A stretch of DNA of 64,000 bases from Oceanobacter kriegii DSM 6294. GTDB lineage: Bacteria > Pseudomonadota > Gammaproteobacteria > Pseudomonadales > Oceanobacteraceae. The notes below the pieces were generated by a model that was not told the origin of the DNA, did not search any database, and saw only the letters and a program-made list of their open reading frames with translations. The position numbers and the translations under genes are program-made. The stretch is from positions 81,431 through 145,430 of the forward strand of contig NZ_KE383934.1 in assembly GCF_000422845.1 (NCBI RefSeq). The letters run 5' to 3'. This document shows positions 49,759 to 59,705 of the stretch, piece by piece. Position 1 is the first letter of the stretch. Every line of letters begins with the position of its first letter.

Positions 49759-51204
49759 GTGTTGGCAGTACGACAGGGAAGGGCACAGTTGTTATCCCGC
49801 TTCACATTCACCGCTTTAAAAGCTGTCGCCAAAACCTCTGGGAGCAACATCGTCAGGCTGCTGGCCCTGAGTGCCATTGGATTATTGGCTTCTCACACAG
49901 CAGCACAAGTGGCTGGCGCATCCCAAGGGGTTGAGGTACCAGAGAACTCTGCTACTGATAAGTCAGCAGCGAGCCTACCCGCCAGTAAGCAGTCTTTGGC
50001 GTTACGGCAAAATGCCACCACGCTGTTCAGTAACGACCGCTTTGATGTGCTGCGCAGCGAGCGGTTTGTGGTGGTGGATCTGAAAAAGCCTCATCAGGTG
50101 CTTTCCACCGCTCGGGTCAACGGCGGCGAGCAACAGGGACTGCGCTATCTGGTTAATCATCAGAGCATGGAAGCCAAAGCGGATAACCATCAGCTGATGA
50201 AAATCATCAACCAGACGGCCGAGCAATACCTGCAAGATATTGCCACCGAACTGCAACTGCCGGCTGAGCAAATTGCGCTGATGGGCACCGCCGCCAACGT
50301 ACGTAATCTGGGCCACAGCCGTCAGCGCTTCAAAGGGCTGGAAGTGGACGCCTTTGTTACCGCAGGGGTCAAAGGCAACGCATTGCGCGCCGGTGATCCA
50401 ACCCGCTGGTACGAAACCGACTCCGGCAATAAGCGGGTGGACTACCACGGCACCATTAATACCATTGTGGTGATCAACCAGCCGCTAACGGCTGGCGCAC
50501 AGGCCAAGGCAGCCATGATCATGGTCGAAGCCAAGTCAGCGGCGTTGGCTGAACTGTCGGTGCCGAGCACGGTATCGCCACATCTGGCCACCGGCACAGG
50601 CACCGATCAGTTTATTCTGGCGAGCCTGACCGACAACCGCCGCCCAAGCCTGCAAAGTGCCAGCGGCCACCTGAAGTTGGGCGAGCTGATTGGCACGGCG
50701 GTGCGGCTGGCGACGCTGGAAGCTCTGCGCTGGCAAAACCGTCTGACCGCCAATGACACAGCAACGGTGGAGTACGCCCTTGGCCGGTTTGGCCTGAACG
50801 ATCAAACCCTGCAAGCGGGCATCGCCACCTACTTGCCCAAACCGCAGGCGTTGCTGGCTAACCAGAACCTCGATTCCATTCAGTCAGACCCAAGGCTGGT
50901 GGCGGCCGCCTACAGTTATGCTGCTTTGCTGGACCGCATCCAGTACCAGGGTTTGCCGCTCAGCATTCGCAACGAAGTACTGCGTGATCAGGCTGCGCAG
51001 GCGGCGGTGGCAGTATCCGGCCAAGCGGCGCAATGGCACATGTTCTGGCAGCAACTGAACCCGCGCAGCTCGGATATGGACGCCGCCGTGGCGTTATTTG
51101 CCAAAGCCGTCGCGCTGGGGTGGCAGGCCAAATGGCAGGCTACCGAGCACACCATGGCTCAACCTCTGGCAAAAACCCGCTCCCGCGCTGCAGGTCATGA
51201 CTGA
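49759..51204 (+). CDS. Exported CbiZ-like adenosylcobinamide amidohydrolase
   Basis: 481 residues. Residues about 190-310 match CbiZ: ALMGTAANVRNL, then FVTAGVKGNALRAGDPTRWY near residue 198, HGTINTIVVINQPL near 230 and HLATGTGTDQFILAS near 274. CbiZ removes the aminopropanol (nucleotide loop) arm from cobinamides so that the corrin can be rebuilt. A hydrophobic N-terminus (VRLLALSAIGLLASHTAAQVA, residues about 33-53) suggests export, unlike ordinary cytoplasmic CbiZ. The C-terminal 170 residues are not recognised. The start is GTG behind GGGGAG; a TTG one codon earlier is possible. It overlaps the next start. Confidence 0.75.
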   Translation: MLAVRQGRAQLLSRFTFTALKAVAKTSGSNIVRLLALSAIGLLASHTAAQVAGASQGVEVPENSATDKSAASLPASKQSLALRQNATTLFSNDRFDVLRSERFVVVDLKKPHQVLSTARVNGGEQQGLRYLVNHQSMEAKADNHQLMKIINQTAEQYLQDIATELQLPAEQIALMGTAANVRNLGHSRQRFKGLEVDAFVTAGVKGNALRAGDPTRWYETDSGNKRVDYHGTINTIVVINQPLTAGAQAKAAMIMVEAKSAALAELSVPSTVSPHLATGTGTDQFILASLTDNRRPSLQSASGHLKLGELIGTAVRLATLEALRWQNRLTANDTATVEYALGRFGLNDQTLQAGIATYLPKPQALLANQNLDSIQSDPRLVAAAYSYAALLDRIQYQGLPLSIRNEVLRDQAAQAAVAVSGQAAQWHMFWQQLNPRSSDMDAAVALFAKAVALGWQAKWQATEHTMAQPLAKTRSRAAGHD

Positions 51205-52157
51205 TGGCTCTGGGCATGGTTTTCCTGGTTATCATGGCACTCGGTTCGGCAACTTTTGCGGCGGCTGATTCCGGGGCTTCTTTTAACGAGACATACAACG
51301 AGACTTACAACGAAGCTCATAACGAAGCTCATAACGAGATTCGCAAAAGAGAGAACCAGACCGAAGGGGTATATGGTTCCGAAGTCATTCACGTCGCCAT
51401 GCTGCACCTGAATCCGCGCCCCGGACAGCTGGATGATAATCTGGCCAGTCTTGAACAGGGCCTGCGTCAGGCGGCAGCCATGGGAGCCGACTGGGTTACC
51501 ACCCCTGAACTAGCCATTACGGGCTATCACTTCAGCGACCAAATCGGCACCGGCTGGATTCAACCCGTCTCGCAGGATCGCTACCTGAAGCACATGCAGC
51601 AACTCAGCGATGAGCTCGACATCACCCTGTTTTTAAGCCATCTGGAGCAAGTTGCCACGAGCGGTCCGGTGCACAACACCCTGTTTGTGATTTCCCCGGA
51701 TGGGCAATTGCTGGCAAGGCATCACAAGATAAACACCATTCCGGGATCGGAAGACTGGTCGGCGGAGGGCAGTCAGCCAACCCGAGTGACGCTGAACGGC
51801 GTTCGGGTTGGGCTTCTTATTTGCGCTGACGCCTGGCCAGCGCAACATACCGATGTTTTAAAGCAGCAGGGCGTTGATGTGATTGTATCCAGCGCCAATT
51901 GGGCGCCGGGCTTGTACGGCCCGGAAGGCGTTTGGGAAGCTCGTTCGCTGGCGTCGGGTGTACCGTGGTTTGTGAACAACCGCACGGGTATCGACACCAC
52001 GCTCGACTTGCGCAACGCCAACAGCGTGCTTGCCTATCAGGGAGAGCGCCTACAGCAAGCTGCTTCCAGCACGCCATTTGTCTGGCTGCTGGATTGGAAC
52101 CTGACCACCAGTACCTTGCAGGGCAATGAGCGTCTGGCGCTGGAGGCGACAGACTAG
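51204..52157 (+). CDS. Exported nitrilase-superfamily amide hydrolase
   Basis: 317 residues. The Glu-Lys-Cys triad is intact: E102 in TPELAITGY, K175 in HHKINTIPGSE and C207 in GLLICADAW. A signal peptide (MALGMVFLVIMALGSATFAAA) is followed by a tetrapeptide repeat NETY-NETY-NEAH-NEAH-NE (residues about 28-46), encoded by 12-base direct repeats, an unusual spacer between signal and enzyme. Family members cleave carbon-nitrogen bonds of amides or nitriles. By place in the operon the corrin amide side chains are one possible target, but this is only inference. It ends the riboswitch operon. Confidence 0.78.
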   Translation: MALGMVFLVIMALGSATFAAADSGASFNETYNETYNEAHNEAHNEIRKRENQTEGVYGSEVIHVAMLHLNPRPGQLDDNLASLEQGLRQAAAMGADWVTTPELAITGYHFSDQIGTGWIQPVSQDRYLKHMQQLSDELDITLFLSHLEQVATSGPVHNTLFVISPDGQLLARHHKINTIPGSEDWSAEGSQPTRVTLNGVRVGLLICADAWPAQHTDVLKQQGVDVIVSSANWAPGLYGPEGVWEARSLASGVPWFVNNRTGIDTTLDLRNANSVLAYQGERLQQAASSTPFVWLLDWNLTTSTLQGNERLALEATD

Positions 52158-52288
52158 CCCCAGGGCAATCTGTATCTGGTATATCTGTACCTATCAAATC
52201 TGATTTTTTTAAGCCTGACATTAATCTCCGCCAACGCCTAATCTGACACTCCCGAATACGGGTTTCAGTCTGTTGCGGAGGTAGTCAG

Positions 52289-53701
52289 ATGGACGAAACA
52301 GCCTTGATGCTGGCGCGGGTTCAGTTCGCGTTCACGGTTTCCTTTCATATTATTTTTCCGGCCATCACCATCGGGTTGGCCAGTTTTCTGGCGCTGCTGG
52401 AATACCTTTGGCTACGCACCGCGCAGCCGGTCTATAAAACACTTTATGTGTTCTGGTCGCGTATTTTTGCGCTTAACTTCGGCATGGGCGTAGTGGCTGG
52501 CTTGGTGCTGGCCTATGAGTTCGGTACCAACTGGGCGGGGTTCTCGAACTTCGCTGGCAGCATTACGGGCCCGTTGCTGGCCTACGAAGTACTCACCGCT
52601 TTCTTCCTGGAGGCCGGGTTTTTGGGTGTGATGCTGTTTGGCTGGGATCGGGTAGGCAATCGTTTGCACTTTTTCGCCACGGTCATGGTGGCCATTGGCA
52701 CCCTGATTTCCGCTACCTGGATCATCGCTTCCAACAGTTGGATGCACACGCCAGCAGGCTACACCCTGGTGGAAGGTATGTACGGGCTGGAAGTGGAGCC
52801 GGCCAGCTGGTTCGAGATTATCTTCAATCCGTCGTTTCCGTATCGATTGGTGCACATGGTGTTGGCGGCGTTTTTAAGCACCGCCTTGATGGTGGCTGCC
52901 AGCGCTGCCTGGCATCTGTTGCGGGGTAACAACAGCCCGGCAGTTCGCAAGATGATGACTATGGCGCTGTTGATGCTGGTGGTGACCACACCGCTGCAAA
53001 TCATTGCTGGCGACGTTCATGGCCTGAATACACTGGAGCATCAGCCTGCCAAGGTTGCTGCGATGGAAGGCCATTGGCGCAATGGTGAACCCGGTGAAGG
53101 CGTACCGCTGATTCTGTTTGGCTGGCCCGACAACGACACCGAAACCACTCACTTCGCGCTGGAAATCCCTCACCTTGCCAGCTTGATTCTGACGCACAGC
53201 ATGGACGGCACGTTCAAAGGACTGTCGGAGTTTCCGGCTAACGAGCGTCCAAATGCCGCCGCGGTGTTCTGGTCGTTCCGGGTCATGGTGGGCCTTGGCA
53301 TGTTGATGTTGCTGCTGGGTGTGTGGGGCAGTTGGAGTTGGTGGCGCGGCACCTTGTTCAGCCAGAAATCATTGTTGAAATTCACCCTGCTGATGGGGCC
53401 GAGTGGATTGATTGCGCTGTTGGCGGGTTGGTTTACCACCGAGCTGGGACGCCAGCCCTGGGTGGTGTATGGCCTGCTGCGCACCGACGAGGCCGCCAGT
53501 GCCCACAGTGTGCCGGTGCTCAGTTTCACCCTCGTGTTGTTTGTGGTGGTGTACTTCGTCGTTTTCGGCGTTGGCATTCGCTACCTGCTGCGGCTGATTG
53601 CTACCGGGCCGGATGACCTGACGGCCGATAGTCACTTTTCAATATCCACCATTCGGGACGTTCCCGACCAGCCACTCGGAGGCAAATACTATGGGCATTG
53701 A
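52289..53701 (+). CDS. cioA: Cytochrome bd oxidase subunit I, cyanide-insensitive type
   Basis: 470 residues, shorter than E. coli CydA because the Q loop is small. It starts ALMLARVQFAFTVSFHIIFPAI with the high-spin heme ligand histidine, and has GDVHGLNTLEHQPAKVAAMEGHW with the quinol region near residue 245, and later GRQPWVVYGLLRTDEA near residue 390, the GRQPW family block. Together with CioB it forms a terminal quinol oxidase that needs no copper. AGGTAGTC precedes the ATG. The two genes overlap by 11 bases. Confidence 0.93.
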   Translation: MDETALMLARVQFAFTVSFHIIFPAITIGLASFLALLEYLWLRTAQPVYKTLYVFWSRIFALNFGMGVVAGLVLAYEFGTNWAGFSNFAGSITGPLLAYEVLTAFFLEAGFLGVMLFGWDRVGNRLHFFATVMVAIGTLISATWIIASNSWMHTPAGYTLVEGMYGLEVEPASWFEIIFNPSFPYRLVHMVLAAFLSTALMVAASAAWHLLRGNNSPAVRKMMTMALLMLVVTTPLQIIAGDVHGLNTLEHQPAKVAAMEGHWRNGEPGEGVPLILFGWPDNDTETTHFALEIPHLASLILTHSMDGTFKGLSEFPANERPNAAAVFWSFRVMVGLGMLMLLLGVWGSWSWWRGTLFSQKSLLKFTLLMGPSGLIALLAGWFTTELGRQPWVVYGLLRTDEAASAHSVPVLSFTLVLFVVVYFVVFGVGIRYLLRLIATGPDDLTADSHFSISTIRDVPDQPLGGKYYGH

Positions 53702-54695
53702 TACCTCGCTGCTGTGGGCGGTCATTATTCTGGTGGGCGTGATGCTTTATGTGATGGCCGATGGCTTTGATCTGGGCGTTGGCATCCTGTTTCCACTGGT
53801 GTCGTCTGACGACGACAAGCACCGCATGATGGCAAGTGTTGCCCCGATCTGGGACGGCAATGAAACCTGGCTGGTGCTTGGCGGTGCTGGGCTGTTGGCG
53901 GCCTTTCCGATGGCGTATTCGGTGATTTTAAGCGCCCTGTACATTCCCATTGTGCTGATGCTGGTGGGGCTGATTTTCCGCGGCGTCGCTTTTGAAGCCC
54001 GCGGCAAGGCTTCAGCGCAAAGCCGTCATCTTTGGGATCTGGCTTTCTTTGCTGGTTCATTGCTGGCGACGTTTTGTCAGGGGGTGATTCTGGGAGGTTA
54101 TGTTTCCGGCTTGGAAGTGGTGCAAGGCCAGTTTGCTGGTGGAGCTTTCGACTGGCTCAGCCCGTTTTCGGTGTTTTGTGGTGTCGCGCTGATCGCTGTT
54201 TATGCCCTGTTGGGCAGCACCTGGCTGGTTATGAAAACCGAACATCGGCTGCAGCAGCAGATGCGCGCCATCAGCGCCAAACTGGTGTGGGCTCTGCTGG
54301 CGTTTATCGCGGTGGTGTCTGTCTGGACGCCTCTGGAGCATCCGGCCATCGCCGAACGCTGGTTCGCCTTCCCGAATATCTGCTGGTTGCTGCCTATGCC
54401 AATACTGACCTTGCTGGCCGCCATACAGCTGCTGCGTTCAGTCAAACAGGGGGAAGCGGCGCCGTTTGTGTATTCGCTGCTGATTACGGCGCTGGGTTAT
54501 GTCGGCCTTGGCATCAGTTTGTGGCCTAACGTGATTCCTCCCAATATCAGCATCTGGGACGCCGCTGCGCCAACGTCCAGTCAGGGCTTTGCGCTGATTG
54601 GTGCCTTGCTGATCATCCCGGTAATCCTGATGTACAGCGCCTGGTCGTACTACGTATTCCGCGGCAAGGTAAATATGGACGACGGTTATCACTGA
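53691..54695 (+). CDS. cioB: Cytochrome bd oxidase subunit II, cyanide-insensitive type
   Basis: 334 residues, eight or nine membrane helices. The subunit II block DLGVGILFPLVSSDDDKHRMM near residue 25 and APIWDGNETWLVLGGAGLLAAFP near residue 50 are clear. It joins CioA to complete the oxidase. No CydX-type small gene was found in the 150 bases downstream, where the terminator at 54717-54742 lies. Confidence 0.93.
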   Translation: MGIDTSLLWAVIILVGVMLYVMADGFDLGVGILFPLVSSDDDKHRMMASVAPIWDGNETWLVLGGAGLLAAFPMAYSVILSALYIPIVLMLVGLIFRGVAFEARGKASAQSRHLWDLAFFAGSLLATFCQGVILGGYVSGLEVVQGQFAGGAFDWLSPFSVFCGVALIAVYALLGSTWLVMKTEHRLQQQMRAISAKLVWALLAFIAVVSVWTPLEHPAIAERWFAFPNICWLLPMPILTLLAAIQLLRSVKQGEAAPFVYSLLITALGYVGLGISLWPNVIPPNISIWDAAAPTSSQGFALIGALLIIPVILMYSAWSYYVFRGKVNMDDGYH

Positions 54696-54716
54696 GCAAT
54701 GCTGAGTGCCCCTGAT

Positions 54717-54742
54717 AACGCCGGACTTGTTCCGGCGTTTTT
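54717..54742 (+). terminator. Terminator after cioB
   Basis: AACGCCGGA-CTTGT-TCCGGCGTT followed by T, 22 bases after the cioB stop. Confidence 0.88.
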
Positions 54743-54855
54743 GTATCCAGATGCCAGCTGGGTATCAGTTTTCTCACTATCTGCCCGCTATACTGCGGAG
54801 CGTGTTCTATAGCCGCTTTCGTTCAGCAGCGGCACTCACAAACAAGGAATTTGGC

Positions 54856-55251
54856 ATGAAAGGAAGCTGCTTATGTGGCGCAATTCACTATGCGGTGGAT
54901 GCACTCTTTACTCCGATCATCCATTGCCACTGTAATACCTGTCGAAAGGCTCATGCAGCGCCATTCGCCAGTACGGCCGGTGTCTTGCGAGAACACTTTC
55001 ACTGGACCAAGGGAGAGGACAAGCTAAGCCTTTACGTATCCAGTCCTGGTAAGCGAAGGCACTTTTGCTCGATCTGCGGTAGTCACTTGATCGCCGACAG
55101 ATGCGGGCAGAAGCATGTCGTTTTGCGTGTTGCGACACTCGATGATGACCCTGGCGTAAAACCCGAAGCCCACATCTGGACAGAACATCACGTTGAATGG
55201 TTAGCCTACGACAACCTGCCTGCTTTTGAGCAATGGCAAGTAAACAGCTGA
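54856..55251 (+). CDS. GFA/CENP-V domain protein
   Basis: 131 residues with cysteines in the CxxC pattern of this family: GSCLCGAIHY near residue 3, HCHCNTCRK near residue 24, and FCSICGSHL near residue 70. These bind zinc in the glutathione-dependent formaldehyde-activating fold. The enzymatic role is uncertain; many members have no known substrate. The ATG has AAGGAA nine bases upstream. The next small gene follows in 19 bases. Confidence 0.82.
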   Translation: MKGSCLCGAIHYAVDALFTPIIHCHCNTCRKAHAAPFASTAGVLREHFHWTKGEDKLSLYVSSPGKRRHFCSICGSHLIADRCGQKHVVLRVATLDDDPGVKPEAHIWTEHHVEWLAYDNLPAFEQWQVNS

Positions 55252-55270
55252 ATAGCATCAAGGAAGAGTG

Positions 55271-55489
55271 ATGAGACAAGCGTTGTGCGACAAAATCATT
55301 GTGGTTTGTAATGCCAAAATCAAAGCCAAGGGCGACAACGTTGGATTGTCGTTTTACTCGTTTTTTGGCAACAAGAACGACGACCCCGGAATGCTGATGG
55401 AAGCCGCATCCTGGTGGATCGAAAGGCACCAGCTGGATCATTTCGAAAAGGCCGTGAAAATCCGCGACATGGTCAGGGCGGGTCTTTGA
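55271..55489 (+). CDS. Small protein of the DUF6500 type
   Basis: 72 residues, no signal or membrane segment. The stretch KGDNVGLSFYSFFGNKNDDP and LLMEAASWW-like MLMEAASWWIERHQLDHFEK are the features recalled for the DUF6500 group, which has no known function. AAGGAAGAG precedes the ATG, and the gene is likely read with the GFA gene. Confidence 0.55.
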   Translation: MRQALCDKIIVVCNAKIKAKGDNVGLSFYSFFGNKNDDPGMLMEAASWWIERHQLDHFEKAVKIRDMVRAGL

Positions 55490-55526
55490 TTCCGGGCAAT
55501 ATGCCAGGTGTGTTTGCTGGGTAGGC

Positions 55527-55560
55527 GTAGGATGTAATAGCCGAAGGCGTATTACATTGA
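55527..55560. repeat. REP-like palindrome, TGTAATA type
   Basis: GTAGGATGTAATAGCCGAAGGCGTATTACATTG contains TGTAATA and TATTACA around GCCGAAGGCG. It is unlike the other REP classes in the window, and no matching transposase is seen. Confidence 0.6.
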
Positions 55561-55574
55561 AGGGTTTTGACTGA

Positions 55575-55612
55575 TAAAAAACCGCCCGGATAACCAGAGC
55601 ATATCCGGACGG
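55575..55612 (-). terminator. Terminator of the sulfite reductase operon
   Basis: On the minus strand CCGTCCGGATA pairs with TATCCGGGCGG (one G-T) followed by six T. About 105 bases lie between it and the DUF934 stop; they hold two more small hairpins (TTTGG...CCAAA near 55655, and GATTCAC...GTGAATC at 55698-55716), so the operon has a structured 3' end. Confidence 0.82.
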
Positions 55613-55717
55613 TAAAACGGCAACTTGAACGGTTCGGGGGAAGTCGCTTCTTTGGGTCTACCGGACCAAAGACGCTGCCGTATTTGCCTGCTTATTGATT
55701 CACGCAGAGTGAATCCC

Positions 55718-56223
55718 CTAGCGGGCAAATCCATAGCGGAAGCGTTGCAGCCCCTTGAGGGCATCTTCCGGACTTTTATCGGCACGAATCACAAACGAAC
55801 TGAAACCACATTGCTGCATCAGTACCAACTGGTCACGTAGCACGTCACCCACCGCACGAATATCGCCTTCGTACCCCATATTGCGGCGCAGCACAGCAGC
55901 CTGAGAGTAGGCGCGGCCATCGGTAAACTTCTCGAATTCCAGCGCCACCATGGGGCAATGTTGCAGCAGATCGGCGAGTTCCTCCGGTTCGTCGTTCGGG
56001 CTCAATTGCAATGCCGGAGCAGCTTCCGATGCGTCGTGTTCAGCCAGCCACAGGCGGTATTGCTCGACGGTCAGGGTCTGGGCTGTTTCAGTCTGCTGGT
56101 CTCTTGTTGCTTGCGGGCCTCTTTCTGTTTGCGGGTCTTTTTCTGCCTGTGGACCTGGAGGGCTCCAAGGATCATCAAACACCCGTTCGGCCATGCCATT
56201 TCGAATAGCGATTAATTGGCTCA

Positions 56224-56224
<1 letters not shown>
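55718..56224 (-). CDS. DUF934 protein, sulfite reductase partner
   Basis: 168 residues, without signal. The C-terminal part (about 90-168) has the conserved CPMVALEFEKFTDGRAYSQA and LRDQLVLMQQCGFSSFVI, typical of DUF934 proteins found next to CysI-type reductases. Between residues 20 and 50 is a Gln/Thr/Glu-rich insert with PQTERGPQATRDQQTETAQ, likely a degenerate repeat. It overlaps cysI at the ATGA junction. A role in sulfite reduction is inferred from context only. Confidence 0.8.
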
Positions 56225-57936
<1,712 letters not shown>

Positions 57937-58050
57937 AAACACGAGCCTGAACAGTGGAGTGGCCTACAGATTAGGGTTTGACGCAGATCAGGTTCAGGCT
58001 CAAAAAAATTAAAATAAATAGGGACAGTTTTTAGATCGGAATACGTAGAT

Positions 58051-58110
58051 GGTGCGTGATACGCACCGGATTGCGGTATCCCGGGTTCGCGGATGAATCT
58101 GCTCCTACAG
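58051..58110. repeat. Two REP-like units behind cysI
   Basis: GGTGCGT-GAT-ACGCACC at 58051-58067 is a perfect hairpin. TTCGCGGATGAATCTGCTCC at 58086-58105 with TACAG matches the REP class at 8227-8251 on the other strand. They lie between cysI and the MocR gene (divergent arms of neither), in a 200-base gap. Confidence 0.6.
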
Positions 58111-58142
58111 GAGGGCTAAAGTTGTGGTATCCGCCACCAATA

Positions 58143-59588
58143 TTAGCCCTCCACCAGTCCCCGGAACCGCGCTAGTGCCTGTTGGCGATGGTCGTTCCAG
58201 TCGTGGGCGAAGCTGAGCCGTACACAGTTGCTGAACTTGCCCGAAGCTGAAAACAGCGGCCCGGGCGTAATTACTACCTTTTGCTGCAACGCGCGGGGGT
58301 AAAGAGCCAGCGTATCGGCTTGCTCGGGCAGCTCCAGCCACAGGGCCAGTCCACCCTCGGGGGTGCTGATTTTGTGGTCGTTGCCCCAACTTCGCAGTGC
58401 TCCCAGCAGCTGATCCCGTTGATTACGCAGTTGATATTTCTGCCGTTTCAGATGCGCTGCGTAGTGGCCATCTTCCATGAAATCGGCGATGCCCTGTTGC
58501 AGCGATCGGCTGGATGCCAACTGGGTGATCATTTTCAGATGCAAAATCTGACGGTGCCAGCGGCCACCGCACACCCAGCCGATGCGCAGGTCCCGCGACA
58601 AGGATTTGGAAAACGAGCTGCACAAGATTACCCGGCTCTTTTTCGGATCGGCTGCGGTTTGGACTGCGCCCGCTTCCAGTGCCTTGAGCGGGTCGGGAAT
58701 GCTGTTGAATGCGGTGTCGGCGTAGATGTCGTCCTCGATGACGGCCAGATCGTGCTGCTCCGCCAATGCCAGCAGGCGGCTTCGACTGGCTTCTGGCATC
58801 AGTGCGCCAGTGGGCGTTGCAAAGGCGGGCGACACCAAACAAGCACGGATGGGCCATTGCTTCAGCGCTGATTCAAACGCGTCGATATCTAGGCCGCTGT
58901 TTGGATGCGCAGGGATTTCGATGACCCGCAGTTGCAGTTGTTGCAGCAGCTGCATCACGCCGTAAAAACCGGGAGATTCCACCGCCACCACATCGCCCGG
59001 TTGGCAGCAGGCAGACAGCGCCAGAAACAACGCCTGCTGGCAGCCCGAGGTGATGGCGATGTCGTCGATAGCCAACGGGCAACCGCGGCGGGACAGCGAC
59101 AATTGCAGCTGTTCTCGTAATGACACCATGCCTGCCGGATCGTCGTAATAGAGGTAATCGTCACCTCGCTGACGGCGCAGGGCTCGGCCGATGGAGCGGT
59201 TTAGCGCGACAATGCCCGGCGGTAAATCACCGCTTGGACGCTCGGGCAAAATATCGAAAGCAGCACTGCGGCGCATGATGTCCAGCAGCAGTTCGCTGAC
59301 ACTCACCGGGCGCGGTGGCTCCAGCTTGCCGGTGGTGCTCGGCGCGGCAATGGCGCTGGGTTTCAGGGTGACATAAAAGCCGGATTTGGGGCGGGCTTCC
59401 AACAGTCCTTGAGCCTCCAGCCGTTGCAGCGCATGTTGCACAGTGGCCTTCGACGCCGAAAATTCCTGGCACAGGGTACGGATGGATGGCAGACGTTCGC
59501 CCAGACGCCAGCGCTGCTGCTGAATGCCATCCAGCAACTGCTGCTCCAACTGCTGATAGCGGTAATGCTGGAGAGTGTTGTTGTTCAT
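58143..59588 (-). CDS. MocR-type GntR/aminotransferase regulator
   Basis: 481 residues. The N-terminal GntR helix-turn-helix (about 10-75) has GERLPSIRTLCQEFSASKAT and VQHALQRLEAQGLLEARPKSG. A class I aminotransferase-like domain (about 110-470) has YYDDPAGMVSLREQLQL, DDIAITSGCQQALFLAL and the PLP lysine in CSSFSKSLSRDLRIGW near residue 340. MocR proteins usually regulate a neighbouring gene using an amino-group ligand. The ATG at 59588 has GGGGAAG seven bases upstream; an upstream frame to 59798 is not protein-like. It faces the CcoG-like gene. Confidence 0.86.
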   Translation of the reverse strand: MNNNTLQHYRYQQLEQQLLDGIQQQRWRLGERLPSIRTLCQEFSASKATVQHALQRLEAQGLLEARPKSGFYVTLKPSAIAAPSTTGKLEPPRPVSVSELLLDIMRRSAAFDILPERPSGDLPPGIVALNRSIGRALRRQRGDDYLYYDDPAGMVSLREQLQLSLSRRGCPLAIDDIAITSGCQQALFLALSACCQPGDVVAVESPGFYGVMQLLQQLQLRVIEIPAHPNSGLDIDAFESALKQWPIRACLVSPAFATPTGALMPEASRSRLLALAEQHDLAVIEDDIYADTAFNSIPDPLKALEAGAVQTAADPKKSRVILCSSFSKSLSRDLRIGWVCGGRWHRQILHLKMITQLASSRSLQQGIADFMEDGHYAAHLKRQKYQLRNQRDQLLGALRSWGNDHKISTPEGGLALWLELPEQADTLALYPRALQQKVVITPGPLFSASGKFSNCVRLSFAHDWNDHRQQALARFRGLVEG

Positions 59589-59705
59589 GCTGCTTCCCCG
59601 ACTGTGCCCATCTGTCCCCATTCTTTTTAAAATTTTTAGGCCTGATTCGATTGCTGTCAATTGCTTACTCTGCAACCAGTGATTATTCGATGAGAGGCCA
59701 GAACG

